DNA of 64,000 nucleotides from Coraliomargarita sp965656715 (GCA_965656715.1 CBFHLR010000015.1:1-64000); one strand, 5' to 3'. Positions 45,899 to 56,700 are shown, counted from the first letter of the stretch. Notes: generated by a model from the letters alone, not told the origin. Program-made: numbers and translations.

Positions 45899-45949
45899 GT
45901 GTGTCCGCAGACTCAATTAGGCTGTCTTGATTCAGAGACCGATCATTTT

Positions 45950-47221
45950 CTAGATCGCCTCACCGGCCAAAATAGCGCCGTGGTTTTTCAGTAGCGATCT
46001 TAACTCTGAAAGTGGAACTGAGCCGGGTGTGGTCTGCTTCTGAACCGCCATGGCCGCCGCGGCACCCGCCGCCTGCCCCATAGCCATGCAGCAAGACTGA
46101 ACACGTATCGCGGAGTTCGCCAAACGGTCACTCGACACGCAACGCCCCGCTACCATGATATTCTTACGGCCTTTCGGAATCAACGCGCCCAATGGAATCG
46201 TCGGCACAATGCCCTGCTTGAGTTTTTTGCCCACCAACTTCCCGCTGGTATGAAGATCAATTGGGTAGAAGGCATTACAGATGCCGTCCTCATAGGTCTT
46301 ACCAACAATGTAATCGGCTTCGGTAATGAACGCCTCGCCCATAATGCGATAATTCTCACGGAAGGAGGTTTCAGGCTGCATGTGCTGAATTCGACGATCC
46401 TTGTGCTTTTTCATCGTTTCGCGCAAGCGCTCGAGAACGGCTTTTCTGCCAGTGAGGTTTGCATGCGTAACCGTGCGGGAGTTACTCGAGTCAGCACCAT
46501 GGACATACAGGCGCTGACACTGTGCCCGACCTGGGTTGAGATCTTTCCCGATCATAAACAAAAACGAGCCCGGTTGAATTTCTGCTTCGCGCAGTCGCTC
46601 TCCACCAATCAGGCCAACCACCTCAGCGCCTCCACTGCAGTCGATGATCTGCTTGCAACGAACCGTTCGCTCAGTCCCGAATCCAGCACATTTCACCTCC
46701 CAACCGCTTGCCGTTTCGGTCACCTGAGTTGGAAATTCGTAGTAAGCGAGCTCCACACCCGCCTTTTCGCACTTTTCCTCAGCCAGCAGCGAGTAGACAA
46801 ATTGATTGACCATCACCTGGTTTTTCCAGTGCGGCTTCAGATACACCGAAAAGTCAGGCAACTCACCGCCATCGAGCTCGACACTCTCTTTCACCAGCTC
46901 CCAGCCGATACCTGCGATCACCTGTTTGCCCCAGGCATTAAACAGCCCCGGCCAGGCCACACCACCGGTGGTCGTTGTGCCCCCCAACTGTGCGCCGCGC
47001 TCCAGCACCAAAGTCTTTGCACCCGCTCGTCCGGCCTGAATCGCTGCAATCGTTCCGGCGGTTCCGCCGCCGACCACCAGCACATCGACATCATTTTCCT
47101 GCACTCGATCCGCTGAATTTTTCTGGGCAACCGGAACCAGTCCATCCGCTTTCGCAGCAGCACTTGCCGCGAGGCCGAGTGCGGATACCTTCATAAAGTT
47201 GCGTCGTTGGATATTTTTCAT
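45950..47221 (-). CDS. Tat-exported FAD-dependent oxidoreductase
   Basis: Protein of 423 residues with a twin-arginine signal (QRRNFMKVSALGLA) and an FAD-binding fold (VDVLVVGGGTAGTIAAI, LERGAQLGGTTTTGG, IPLGALIPKGRKNIMVAGRC, SCCMAMGQAAG). It belongs to the FAD_oxidored (PF12831) type found in sugar- and glycan-related clusters, where the substrate is usually unknown. It lies directly downstream of the LacZ-type GH2 gene (35 bases) and is probably co-transcribed. Oxidation of a released sugar in the periplasm is possible. Confidence 0.9.
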   Translation of the reverse strand: MKNIQRRNFMKVSALGLAASAAAKADGLVPVAQKNSADRVQENDVDVLVVGGGTAGTIAAIQAGRAGAKTLVLERGAQLGGTTTTGGVAWPGLFNAWGKQVIAGIGWELVKESVELDGGELPDFSVYLKPHWKNQVMVNQFVYSLLAEEKCEKAGVELAYYEFPTQVTETASGWEVKCAGFGTERTVRCKQIIDCSGGAEVVGLIGGERLREAEIQPGSFLFMIGKDLNPGRAQCQRLYVHGADSSNSRTVTHANLTGRKAVLERLRETMKKHKDRRIQHMQPETSFRENYRIMGEAFITEADYIVGKTYEDGICNAFYPIDLHTSGKLVGKKLKQGIVPTIPLGALIPKGRKNIMVAGRCVSSDRLANSAIRVQSCCMAMGQAAGAAAAMAVQKQTTPGSVPLSELRSLLKNHGAILAGEAI

Positions 47222-47256
47222 GGCTGTAATTTTAGAGGGACTATAACTATTTTATT

Positions 47257-50200
47257 CTACTTGGACTCGCCGAAAACCTTCACGCCTTTGAGACTAAAGG
47301 TTACTCGGTTGCCGATCAGACCGACTTTCACGTAGCGAGCTTGTTGCGCTGGGTTTACCGAAATCACCCACTCTTTCTCCGGTTTTTCGCCTTGGAAGAC
47401 TTGCGTCCAATTCTGCTTATCGTTGGACACCCAAACGTGCAAATTCTTGGCGTGTTTCATGCCGCCGTCCATACGGTTCAAAATAGTCACCGCACGAATG
47501 GCTTCGGTTCCACCCAGATCAACAATCAGCGACGGGTTGTTCACTTTGTTGCAGACAAATGCGGCGGTCGCACTCTGTGTAGTCAGCAGCATGTCGAGAT
47601 CCTTCGACTCTTTCAGGTTGCTGATTTCGACGCTTGCCTTGTCCGAAATGCAAGGGAGCTCGAGCGCTTGACCATCCAGGTTCAGCACCTGCGTGTTGGG
47701 GATCTCAAACTTTGCTTCGGCAGGCACACGCTCCGCGGCACGGCTTTCCACAGGTTCGCTGCCATCGAGCAAACGAATGGTGTAGCTGAAGACATATCGA
47801 TCCGCGAAATCGAGGTTCGGCTGCTTGTTCAACACCGCGAGTGCCGCATCATAACGCAGGATCCAGCGCTCGCTCTGCGGCATCGCAGACCAGTGGCGAT
47901 ACTGCTTCATCTCCTGAGCCGTATGCGGCATCACCGAACCATGGCCAGTGGAGTCGGAGAGGATCACCAAGCCAACACCCTTGTCGTTTTGCATCGCAAT
48001 CCATTCGAGATCGACGCGGTTACCACTCTCTTGTGGGCGCACATAGTTGCCCCGCATCGACGCGGCATCCGCTTCGTAGTGTCCAAAACGGCCGGAGGTG
48101 CGACGTGTTCTGTAGTTCTCATACGGTCCGAATGCTGCGTATTCGACGCGGTCAAAAGACTTTTTCAGCGGCAAGCGGGCACCGATACGCATCTGCAAGG
48201 AGTTAGGCGCTAGGTCGAGCTTGCGCACATCGTTATCCACCTGAATCGTGCCATCGGACAGGATCGTGTAATAGGCGATGTGGCGGAAGCCATAGTCGTG
48301 GCCCTTTGCCAAGTAGTCAGACTCCGTCTGGATCCGAACCATACCGGCGGGTGCGTCCAGCACGCTGACCGTGCCGTCCTTGCGCACGAAGTCATTCAGG
48401 CCGGCTGCGATATCCTTTTTCATATTCGGCGACTGCCAAACAGTTCGGTCATCCGTGAAGCAGATGTTCGGGTTGAATTCGATGCCCGGAAGATCGGACT
48501 CGGACGCGAGGAGCGTCTCTCCGTTCACACGCAACTGTTCGAGCAATCCGGTCTTGCGGTTGAATGCCGCCTGGCTCTTGCCAGCCATATCAACAATCAG
48601 CCAGTCTCCGTTGGTTTTCACTTCAGCTGTGCCCTTCGGCATCGCAGCGGCGACCTCGGTTTTTGCCTGCAGCGGGATTTGGCCTGCTGCGACGAATTCA
48701 CCCTTCTTACCTCGGAACTCATCGGCTTTCAGCACGACATCGAAGTTAATGTCATAGCGTTCGCCCACTTTGAGCTTATAGCTGAAGGGCGCTTTGAATT
48801 CGGTCTCGCTGAGCGGTGCCAAATCAAAGTCCACTTTCGCGCTTTCGACGGCGCGGCCGTTTTCAAGCAGCGTCCAGCTGAAGTCGAACTCGTTGAGGTT
48901 ACGAATGCCAAACTTGTTTTTTATGATCGCCACGCCAGCGATGTCGGCTGGATCGAACTGCACTTGCTGATACACCGAGCGCACTTGATAGGATTTGCCG
49001 TTTAAGGAACGGTCTGGAAGCACCACGCCGTTGTTACAGAACAGGCCGCTACTGTCGAAAGCGCCCCAGTCGCCGCCATAGGTCCAGTGCTTGCCTTCCT
49101 GCCCCTCAACTTCCATCAAGACCGACTGGTCTGCAAAGTCCCAAATGTATCCGCCGTTCATACCGCGGTTGTCTTCAAAGAAGTGCCACATTTCCTGAAA
49201 GCGCGGCATGGAATTACCCATCGCATGGGCATATTCACACATAAAGAACGGACGGCGGTCCTGCCCACTCTCATTCCAAGCCGGATAACGCTCGTAGCCA
49301 CTATACATAGGAGCGATGAACTCGATATTGTGGGTGTGGGTATTCAGGTTTCTGTGCTTTTGGAAGGTGCGCTCGGCAAAGCCCGGACGGGTCGGATCGG
49401 TTTGTTTCGTGGCCTCAGCCATCGCCGTAAGCGTCGGAACCTCCTCGATATTTTTCGGAAACTGCTCGTTGCCATAGGACCACATGATGATCGAAGGCAT
49501 GTTTTTATGACGCTGCACCATGTTGTTCATACGGAACAGGGCTTGCGGACGATAGAGCGGCTCGACGGCCGGATCGGCATAGATTCGGTCAAAGGTGTGG
49601 CTCTCCAAGTTACATTCGTCCGCCACCGCGATGCCGTAACGATTGCACAACGCATAGTAACGAATGTCTTTCGGGTAGTGCGCCATGCGCAGGCTGTTGA
49701 TGTTCAGCGCGCGCATGGTGGTCACGTCTTGCACCATTTCCTCATGACTGAGGGTGCGGCCCGTGTGTTGACTCGTATCGTGGGCGTTCACGCCGCGGAT
49801 CATGTAGCGGGCACCGTTCAAATACATATTGCCGAACTCGTCCCATGAGAACTTGCGGAAGCCGACATCCTGACGCAGCACTTCTTCGACTTGCTTGCCC
49901 TTTTTCAGGGTAATGAGTGCGGTATAGAGATTCGGCTGCTCGACGTGCCAGAGATCCGGTTGCGCAACCGATACAGTGAACTCTGCTGTGCCACCTTTCG
50001 ATTGGGCGGTCTCATTGAGCACCGTTTTTCCAGTCTGATTGTTGAACAATTCGAACTCCACGGTGCGCGACTCGGACGCATTGCTCAGGTCAACATCCAG
50101 TTGGATCGTTGCCGCGGTAAAATCGTCGTTCAGCTCAGGAACCAAAAAGAAGTCTGCAATGTGGGTTTCTGGGGTCTGGTAAATATAGACATCACGCAGG

Positions 50201-50973
50201 ATACCACTGGTGCGGATCATATCCTGATTCTCCATATAGGTGCCGTCGCTCCAACGGATCACTTTCACGGCCAAGCGGTTCTTGCCCGGCTTCAGGAACG
50301 AGGTGACGTCGAATTCCGCAGGTGTGAAGCTGTCCTGCGAATAGCCCACTTGCTTGCCGTTGACCCAGCAGTAGAACGCGCTCTTGACTGCGCCAAAGTG
50401 CAGGATGACGCGCTCTTTATCCCAGTCATCCGGCACCGTGAACTCAGTCACATACGAACCAACCGGGTTAAAGGCAGTCGGCACCCAGCCCTCGGTGGCC
50501 TTTTTGCTGACGATCTTTGCAGGCGCATTATTGAACAAGTCCAGGTCGTTGCCAGTTAACGTCCCTTTTACGCCGTTGCGAGGCTCGGACACCATCGGAA
50601 AGCCGCTCGCGAAATAGTAGAGCTGGCCGTATCCGGCAATCTGCCAGGGCAAGGGAACCGGAATCTCATCCCAGCTTGAGACGTCGTAGTTGGTCTTATA
50701 GAAATCCGCAGGTGCCGACTTCGGGTTCTCGCTCCAGTTGAACTTCCAGTCGCCATTCAGCATCTTATAACGATCCTGATGATACGGCATTTTCCAGTCC
50801 GGCTCGGGGCGGGCAGCTTCCTTGCTCGGGAAGCGATGTGCAAAGGCATGCGCCTCTACCCTGTTGATGGCAAACACCCCACGGTCCGCCCATTCAGGTT
50901 TCGTTTCGGCCGATGCCACCGTCGCGCACAAGGCCGCAGCTACTAATAAAACTCTCTTTGCTGTAATGATCAT
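47257..50973 (-). CDS. LacZ-type GH2 beta-galactosidase with C-terminal F5/8C-like domain
   Basis: Secreted enzyme of 1238 residues: signal peptide, sugar-binding domain (YCWVNGKQVGYSQDSFTPAE), Ig-like domains, TIM barrel (RGVNAHDTSQHTGR, NINSLRMAHYPKD) with acid/base Glu503 in SYGNEQF and nucleophile Glu580 in FMCEYAHAMGNS. A beta-galactosidase small-chain domain follows (YAAFGPYENYRTRRT, RHWSAMPQSERW). The last 140 residues form a discoidin/CBM32-like module (LIVDLGGTEAIRAVTILNRM, LHVWVSNDKQNWTQVF, ARYVKVGLIG). It probably removes terminal beta-D-galactose. First gene of a two-gene operon. Confidence 0.95.
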   Translation of the reverse strand: MIITAKRVLLVAAALCATVASAETKPEWADRGVFAINRVEAHAFAHRFPSKEAARPEPDWKMPYHQDRYKMLNGDWKFNWSENPKSAPADFYKTNYDVSSWDEIPVPLPWQIAGYGQLYYFASGFPMVSEPRNGVKGTLTGNDLDLFNNAPAKIVSKKATEGWVPTAFNPVGSYVTEFTVPDDWDKERVILHFGAVKSAFYCWVNGKQVGYSQDSFTPAEFDVTSFLKPGKNRLAVKVIRWSDGTYMENQDMIRTSGILRDVYIYQTPETHIADFFLVPELNDDFTAATIQLDVDLSNASESRTVEFELFNNQTGKTVLNETAQSKGGTAEFTVSVAQPDLWHVEQPNLYTALITLKKGKQVEEVLRQDVGFRKFSWDEFGNMYLNGARYMIRGVNAHDTSQHTGRTLSHEEMVQDVTTMRALNINSLRMAHYPKDIRYYALCNRYGIAVADECNLESHTFDRIYADPAVEPLYRPQALFRMNNMVQRHKNMPSIIMWSYGNEQFPKNIEEVPTLTAMAEATKQTDPTRPGFAERTFQKHRNLNTHTHNIEFIAPMYSGYERYPAWNESGQDRRPFFMCEYAHAMGNSMPRFQEMWHFFEDNRGMNGGYIWDFADQSVLMEVEGQEGKHWTYGGDWGAFDSSGLFCNNGVVLPDRSLNGKSYQVRSVYQQVQFDPADIAGVAIIKNKFGIRNLNEFDFSWTLLENGRAVESAKVDFDLAPLSETEFKAPFSYKLKVGERYDINFDVVLKADEFRGKKGEFVAAGQIPLQAKTEVAAAMPKGTAEVKTNGDWLIVDMAGKSQAAFNRKTGLLEQLRVNGETLLASESDLPGIEFNPNICFTDDRTVWQSPNMKKDIAAGLNDFVRKDGTVSVLDAPAGMVRIQTESDYLAKGHDYGFRHIAYYTILSDGTIQVDNDVRKLDLAPNSLQMRIGARLPLKKSFDRVEYAAFGPYENYRTRRTSGRFGHYEADAASMRGNYVRPQESGNRVDLEWIAMQNDKGVGLVILSDSTGHGSVMPHTAQEMKQYRHWSAMPQSERWILRYDAALAVLNKQPNLDFADRYVFSYTIRLLDGSEPVESRAAERVPAEAKFEIPNTQVLNLDGQALELPCISDKASVEISNLKESKDLDMLLTTQSATAAFVCNKVNNPSLIVDLGGTEAIRAVTILNRMDGGMKHAKNLHVWVSNDKQNWTQVFQGEKPEKEWVISVNPAQQARYVKVGLIGNRVTFSLKGVKVFGESK

Positions 50974-51005
50974 TTATCTACCTTATTTTGAATAAAAACT
51001 GTGTC

Positions 51006-51050
51006 ATTATACCCGATTAGGCACCCCGTGTAAGCTACTGAAATTAGTAG
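51006..51050 (-). promoter_or_regulatory. Palindrome-regulated promoter of the LacZ-type operon
   Basis: Palindrome CTACTGAAATTAGTAG (51035-51050, one mismatch), one base, -35 TTACAC (51033-51028), 16-base spacer, perfect -10 TATAAT (51011-51006). The ATG at 50973 lies 33 bases downstream. Confidence 0.85.
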
Positions 51051-51093
51051 GGGTCACGCGATTTGCCCTAGGCCTTGTAGGCGTCTGTAAAGA

Positions 51094-52014
51094 TTAGATT
51101 CTAAGTTGATGGATCAGGTAAGCCGTAGGCGTCTCGAATTGGACGTTCGGGGCTCCCGGATACACCAGTTCACAGGGCACTCCTAGTTCCAGACTACGCT
51201 CCTGCAGGTTGACGCCGAAGTCGGCCGAATGCGTCGGATCTTTTTGCACCTCTCCCAGGGCGGGAGGCTTGTCGTAAAAGAGATAGGTCGGTGGATCTTT
51301 CGCATCCAACAGCGCATAGGGCGAATATTCAGCAATCCATGGCAGGATGCGTTCGCGATCCGCCAAGAACTCGGCGAAATTCCGCTTCCTGAAGGCATGA
51401 CCACCATACTTGCTATTCGGGATCCACTCTCTCATCTGCTGCGGATCGAGGCTGGTCTGCGGTTTGGTTACAGCCGCACAAGTCAGACGCGTGGACTCGC
51501 GCGCAACTGGGTCGTCCGAGGCTGGGTCGGCCAGATCGTCATGGTAAGCCAGCCATAGACTGGAGCAGCCACCGGCAGAACCACCGGCCGCGCCAATGCG
51601 CGTTGTGTCGATGTTAAACTCAGCGGCTCGACTGCGAACAAACTGTAGTGCGCGAGCGGCATCGTGCAGCGGCACTTTCACGGGAGGCATCACATCTGGC
51701 TCAATATCGCCCATCAGACGGTAGTTGATCGCCACCACCGAAATGCCTGCTTCCAACAGCGCCTCAGTATCAACAAACTTGTGGAGCCGTTCCTTGCTGC
51801 CGCCCTTCCAGCCACCACCATGGATGACGAACACCAGCGGAGTCGGCGCATCAGACTCCGCCTTCCAGAAATCCATCACATGCTTTGGGTGTTCGCCATA
51901 GCGAATACCAACCTCAGTCGGCAGCGGAACGGACTCTTGATACGTTTGAGCGTAGCTGGCGACGGCAAAGAAACACACGGCCGCCCATGGGATCATCATT
52001 GTTTTTGTCATCAT
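51094..52014 (-). CDS. Secreted alpha/beta-hydrolase (BD-FAE-type esterase)
   Basis: Protein of 306 residues from the ATG at 52014, preceded by AGGAAGGA at 4 bases. A GTG at 52029 overlaps the upstream stop codon and is less likely. Signal peptide (about 1-22), oxyanion-hole motif VIHGGGWKGG, nucleophile Ser146 in GAAGGSAGGCSS, and likely acid and base in DAKDPPTYLF and PTHSADFG. This layout matches carbohydrate-active acyl esterases related to feruloyl and acetyl esterases. It lies directly behind the SASA-type esterase and is probably translated from the same message. Confidence 0.9.
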   Translation of the reverse strand: MMTKTMMIPWAAVCFFAVASYAQTYQESVPLPTEVGIRYGEHPKHVMDFWKAESDAPTPLVFVIHGGGWKGGSKERLHKFVDTEALLEAGISVVAINYRLMGDIEPDVMPPVKVPLHDAARALQFVRSRAAEFNIDTTRIGAAGGSAGGCSSLWLAYHDDLADPASDDPVARESTRLTCAAVTKPQTSLDPQQMREWIPNSKYGGHAFRKRNFAEFLADRERILPWIAEYSPYALLDAKDPPTYLFYDKPPALGEVQKDPTHSADFGVNLQERSLELGVPCELVYPGAPNVQFETPTAYLIHQLRI

Positions 52015-52025
52015 TGATTCCTTCC

Positions 52026-53429
52026 TCACAAGACCGGCTGCTCAAACGAAAGTGCCGGAAGTCCTGCTGCATTATACAGCGGACAAAGCGGATAATTCGC
52101 GTAGGCATAACGAAGCTGTTGGATGGCCTGTCCACCGACATCCAAGGTCACCGTATCCAAGCCGGAAATCTTTCCGCTTAAGGGCACCACCGATCCGTCC
52201 GCTAACACGCCTTCAAAGCCACCAAACTCGCCCCGAAGCTTCAAGCCGCCCTCGCAGTGTGAAAAGGTGACGACCAGACTGGAGCCCTCTTTTCGGAGCG
52301 ACGTAAACTGCGGCCCGCGGCAGACCACATCTGTTTTGTCATAAGTCTGATTCAACGCACACAAGGCAAGTCGCCGGCCGACTTCCTGCTTATTCTTCGG
52401 GTGAATGTCGTCCCGTTCGCCGAGATCCATTGCCGTGACCATACCGGTGTTCGGGATCTGCAAAGTGGCTTCCTGAGCCAAGCGAAACTTCGCCCACTTG
52501 ATTTTGGGGTGTTCCCAACCGGCCAGCTGCACATGATAAAACGGCATGTCCGAGTTGTTGAACTTTCGACGCATCATCTTCACGTAATCCGTATACCATT
52601 GAATGTAGGGCTTCGTGGCAGCGGCATTAGCTTCGCCCTGATACCAAATCACCCCTCGGGCAGCAAAAGGAATCACCGGATGCACCATCGCATTATAACA
52701 ATGCGACGAGATACAATTCAGCTTTGGGTTTTTCGCGCCCATTTGCTTCTTGTCATGTCCGTAAATCAGGCGATTGAACGCCGTATTTTCGACCGTCTCC
52801 TGATCCATAAAAGAGGACACCGGAGTCCCTCTGAAGGCAAGCTGCACCAGCCCAACCGGAGCGTTCAAATCCTCATGTAATTTGCGGCCGAAGAAATAAC
52901 CAACCGCACTGAAACTCCCAACCGATTGGGGCGAACAGAGCTGCCAGCTGGCAGTCACATCGTCGAGCGGTTCCGGGCTCGCACTGGGAGGCACGCAGAA
53001 GAGTCGAATCTGCGGGAAGTCTGCCTGGCGGATCACCTGCGCCGCATCCTTCGATTCGGCAACACTCCACCACATATTCGATTGACCGGAACACAGCCAC
53101 ACCTCCCCGATAAGAATATCGATAATTGCAACTGCGGGGTCTCCATTGGATGACGTAATCGTCATCGCCTTTGGCTCAAAAGATGCAGGCAGTGCCTCCA
53201 AGTGCAGCTTCCATTTGCCATCCTTACCGACAGCTGCGCTTGCGGTCTTCCCGGCAAACGCAACCCTGACCGTTGAGTCCGGTTCACCCCAGCCCCAAAC
53301 CGGAATCGCTTGGTCTGCCTGCAAGACCATATGGTCCGTGAAAACGGCAGGCATGCGCAGTTCCGCAAATGCACTCAGCGAACACAGCGCCAACAACAGG
53401 GAAATTAAAAATCTCTGTTTAAAAAACAT
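52026..53429 (-). CDS. SASA-family carbohydrate O-acetylesterase
   Basis: Secreted esterase of 467 residues, sialate-O-acetylesterase-like (SASA fold). Signal peptide (1-22), an N-terminal beta domain (FTDHMVLQADQAIPVWGWG), then nucleophile Ser116 in CSGQSNMWW, ARGVIWYQGEANA, and the Asp-x-x-His catalytic pair in RDDIHPKNK. It removes O-acetyl groups, which often block glycosidases on algal polysaccharides. The stop overlaps the neighbour's GTG. The likely promoter is 53656-53700, across a 200-base leader that includes a terminator-like hairpin. Confidence 0.92.
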   Translation of the reverse strand: MFFKQRFLISLLLALCSLSAFAELRMPAVFTDHMVLQADQAIPVWGWGEPDSTVRVAFAGKTASAAVGKDGKWKLHLEALPASFEPKAMTITSSNGDPAVAIIDILIGEVWLCSGQSNMWWSVAESKDAAQVIRQADFPQIRLFCVPPSASPEPLDDVTASWQLCSPQSVGSFSAVGYFFGRKLHEDLNAPVGLVQLAFRGTPVSSFMDQETVENTAFNRLIYGHDKKQMGAKNPKLNCISSHCYNAMVHPVIPFAARGVIWYQGEANAAATKPYIQWYTDYVKMMRRKFNNSDMPFYHVQLAGWEHPKIKWAKFRLAQEATLQIPNTGMVTAMDLGERDDIHPKNKQEVGRRLALCALNQTYDKTDVVCRGPQFTSLRKEGSSLVVTFSHCEGGLKLRGEFGGFEGVLADGSVVPLSGKISGLDTVTLDVGGQAIQQLRYAYANYPLCPLYNAAGLPALSFEQPVL

Positions 53430-53447
53430 AATTCAGTAACACGAAGT

Positions 53448-53520
53448 TGAAAAAGCCTCTCACAGACTAGCCGTGAGAGGCTTCCCCATTTATTTATATT
53501 ATCCCCTAATATAAAATTGA
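53448..53520 (-). terminator. Conserved 3' module, copy C, ending in an intrinsic terminator
   Basis: On the minus strand: an AT hairpin TATATTA-GGGGA-TAATATA, a short link with GGGGAAGCC, then a stem AAGCCTCTCACGG / GTCTGTGAGAGGCTT and TTTTT. The same two-hairpin module occurs at 57501-57575 and 60481-60556. Here it lies between a promoter (53656) and the esterase start (53429), so it either ends a short RNA or attenuates the esterase message. Confidence 0.75.
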
Positions 53521-53650
53521 TCGAAGGCCGTTCCTGCGCGTTTGCGTCCAGATAACAGCACGCAAAAAGTGAGCGGTTCGTGATGGGGATATTTTTCAGA
53601 GTCAGGCATCTCATTTTTCCTCAGGATACATGGCCGAGGAATAGACAAGA
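53448..53650 (-). ncRNA. Candidate small RNA or attenuated leader
   Basis: A transcript starting about 7 bases after the -10 at 53656 would run about 200 bases to the terminator of module C. The only frame of note (53614-53405, 69 codons) crosses the terminator and has no recognisable features. A very similar promoter-to-terminator interval exists at 57503-57665. Evidence is positional only. Confidence 0.3.
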
Positions 53651-53655
53651 CAGGC

Positions 53656-53700
53656 AGTATACCAAATCCAGAGAATCACACAACCCGCATAATCATGCGG
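53656..53700 (-). promoter_or_regulatory. Promoter of the same design with a different palindrome
   Basis: Minus strand: -35 TTGTGT (53683-53678), 16-base spacer, -10 TATACT (53661-53656), exactly like the regulated promoters. One base upstream of the -35 is a 16-bp palindrome at the same place, but its sequence is CCGCAT-N4-ATGCGG (53685-53700; arms extend to 9 bp). The hairpin could alternatively help end the gene that stops at 53800, but it has no T-run. Confidence 0.6.
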
Positions 53701-53799
53701 GTTGGCTCCCCCGAGTCAATTGCTCTCACCTTGGACATGGTAGGTTTTCAGATCTTCCCTAAATAGAGATTCTCGGTCGCACGGGCGCGCTCCTCCAGC
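53701..53799 (-). other. Short 3' region of the large LamG protein gene
   Basis: No gene seen between the variant promoter and the stop at 53800. Confidence 0.5.
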
Positions 53800-56700
53800 C
53801 TACTGTGCTTCGATTCGTAAGCGGAAAAATTGTTTGGGCTGAGTCTCGTCCTCCGCCTCAAAGGTGACGCGATCAAAATCTGACAAGCTTGGGTGCGTTT
53901 CGGACGAAATCTGTCTGGTGGGCAGTGTTTCCCAGTCGATCAGATCGGAACTTGTTTCAGGGATGTAATTGAGGCCGTGCGTATCGCCCTGACGGCGGTT
54001 GAAGGCAACCTCCAGTTTCTCAGTATCCATGTTAAACGCGAATTCATAGCCGAAGCCAGGCGCCTCCGCCGCGTCAGGGTCGCCGCCCAGAGCGTATTCG
54101 AAGAGGCGATTGAGTTCATCGCCGTCATCGTCTGCCGTCCAGAGGACACTGGCATCCCCAAACTGATCCAAGTGCCAACGCGCAGCTGCATCGGCCGTGC
54201 CACCCGCGTAGGCGGCCACTTCGTCGGCGGTCAGGGCGACTGGGAAAATACGCACGTCATCGATCTCGCCGCGGAAGTTAAACTTACCTTGGAAGTTCGA
54301 TCCCCCAATAACTGGGGGCTCGGCAGCAACGGTATTCAAGACCCGATTTGCCCTGGTAGGATCGGTCATCTCGACCGCTTCCAGCACGCCGTCGACATAC
54401 AGTTTGCATTCGCCGATGGTCAAACTGCCGTTATCGTCAAAATCATCGCAAACCAGCGCGATATGGTGCCACTGATTATCAGCCAAGTTGGTGGTGCCGA
54501 GTAGAGTGGCCCCCCAGATATCGAAAGCGAGTTTTTGCACCGCACTCTCGGCTTCATTGTTGAGCTGTAGGATGATTCGTTGCCGCCCTAATTTAGTGCC
54601 GTAGGCAAAAATCCCCTGCCCTTCGCTCGGCACCTCGGCGGGCGTGCGTATCCAGCACATCAGGGTTCGAGGGCTTGAGCCCATCGGGAGATCCTGAAGG
54701 ATATTCAGTATGACCTTATCATTGATGCCATCGAAGCTCAGCGCATTCCCGTATTTGCCTGACACATGCGCAGCCTCGACTAAGAAGCCAACCGTCGAGC
54801 CATGGGCGTCCGCAACGCTACTTCCTGTATCCTCATCGAGCGGTATCCAGACGTAGCCAGAGTTGTGCACCACTTCGATCCACCCCGTGACCAAATGTTC
54901 TCCATCGGTAATGGTGTAGCTGAAGCTGTCCCGGCTAGATAGGTTACCCTCCGGAGTATAGACAATCTCCCCGGCAACAATCTCTGCGCTGCCCCAGTTG
55001 GGCGATGCAACGGAGACGATACTCAGTGAAGACGGTTGCGCATCTGCATCGAAGTCATTCGCCAACACGTCGATACTAACCGACTGTCCTCTCAAGGCCG
55101 TGGCAGTGTCCGCGCCTGGGACAGGAACCGGGTTCGGCGGCGAAAAGAGTGTCAGGTGCGCCTTGCGAAAGGCTCCGTCCGTGTCGGTGACCTTGACCAC
55201 AACGACTTGCGAGTTGAAAAACGCGGTCGGGGTGCCACTGATGAGTCCCGAGGGCGAAAGGGTCAATCCATCCGGAAGCGCTGCGTCGGGATCGACCTCC
55301 CAGCTGTAGCTCCTACTGCCCGCTTCGGCCTGAAGTTGCAGGCTATAAAAAACACCCGGCTCGGTCAGGTGCGGCGTCGGCTCGATCACGTTCAAACGTG
55401 AGTCCGGAGTATAGCTACCGTCCTCTGACAGATGGGCGACCTGCTTGATGAACTCCTGACCAACTTGATAGCCCACCAACGCCTGACCGGAAAGATCCGC
55501 AGGCGGAGCAAGCTCCGTCCCGAGTGCAGAGGTTAGCATTTGCGAGGCGAGCATGTAATACAGTGGGTCGCTCATGTGCGTTCCGTCAGTAGTCGCAATG
55601 AGTGTGGGCTCGAGCTCGTAGAAGCGTCCCAGCGCGGCGTGAAAGCCGACAAAGTTCCAGCCTAGATCGTAATATTTCCCAAGATAGTAATCCAGCCAGT
55701 TCGAAAAGGTCCGTAGGGGGTTACGGGTGGACTCAACAGTGTTTTGGGTTCCTGAACCATACTCAAAGGGTCGGTCATAGATTAACGGCAGCACATTTGC
55801 CTGACTAAAGGAGCGAACGGTGTCGGCAGAAATATCTGAGCGTCGGATATAGATGAATGCGGCTTCATCCTCAATAGACTCAAGGGCCGTCTGATTACCC
55901 GTAAGGTCATCTAGGCTCAGATCTTGCGAGCGACCTAGATTGGTTTTGCCTGCGTTGTAGGTTTCGGTGATGATGTCCTCGAGACGAGTGGATGTCCCAT
56001 TTTCAGTGCTGGTTCCTGAGTAGATGTAGCGAACTCTGCCGTTAAAGGGCGCGCTCGAAATGTCGAGCGGACGATAGCGGATCACACCCTCATTGCCGAC
56101 ATCCGTGTTGTATTGCGTTTGCGCAAACTCAGTAGCGTGGGTGCTATCCGCTAGGCTGGTGAGCGCTGCGGCTTCAGCGATGGGGTTACCACCGGAAGTC
56201 GGCACATAAGCGCTGGAAGCCGCAGTTTGACCGGTGATCTGACTATAGATCATACAAGCCACGAGATAACTCGTGCGGTCGTCATCGAGGGACGGAATCG
56301 AAAGCGTGTCTAGTGCTTCCATCGCACCCACACCCGCCGGGATCAGATGGATACCACAACCATTGGCAACGCGGTAGGCATTTTCCTGAATGGCCGCCCT
56401 TTCGCTCGCATAAGGGCTCGCCCCCATCAACAGAAGCGGTGTGCTGCCAGAGCGGAGAATTGCCTTGCTCATCTGGTAGCTGCCCTCGAAGGCCATCTCC
56501 GGAAAATCACGGCCGAAGCTTAGGTTGTCGAGAAGGATGACCTGACGATAGCCGGCAGTTACGGATGCGAGCGTAAGCGGTTTTAGGTCCGGGTGCACGT
56601 AGCTCTCCAGCAGCGAGCGCCCCGTCGAGGCTTCAAAGACGACATCAGCCGTTTCAAAGCCCGCAGTCTCTCCGAGAAGATCCCCGAGATAGACAGCAAC

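Noticed and set aside
53405..53614. Small protein of 69 residues upstream of the esterase
   Set aside because: It crosses the terminator module, has no recognisable domain and no clear ribosome-binding site.
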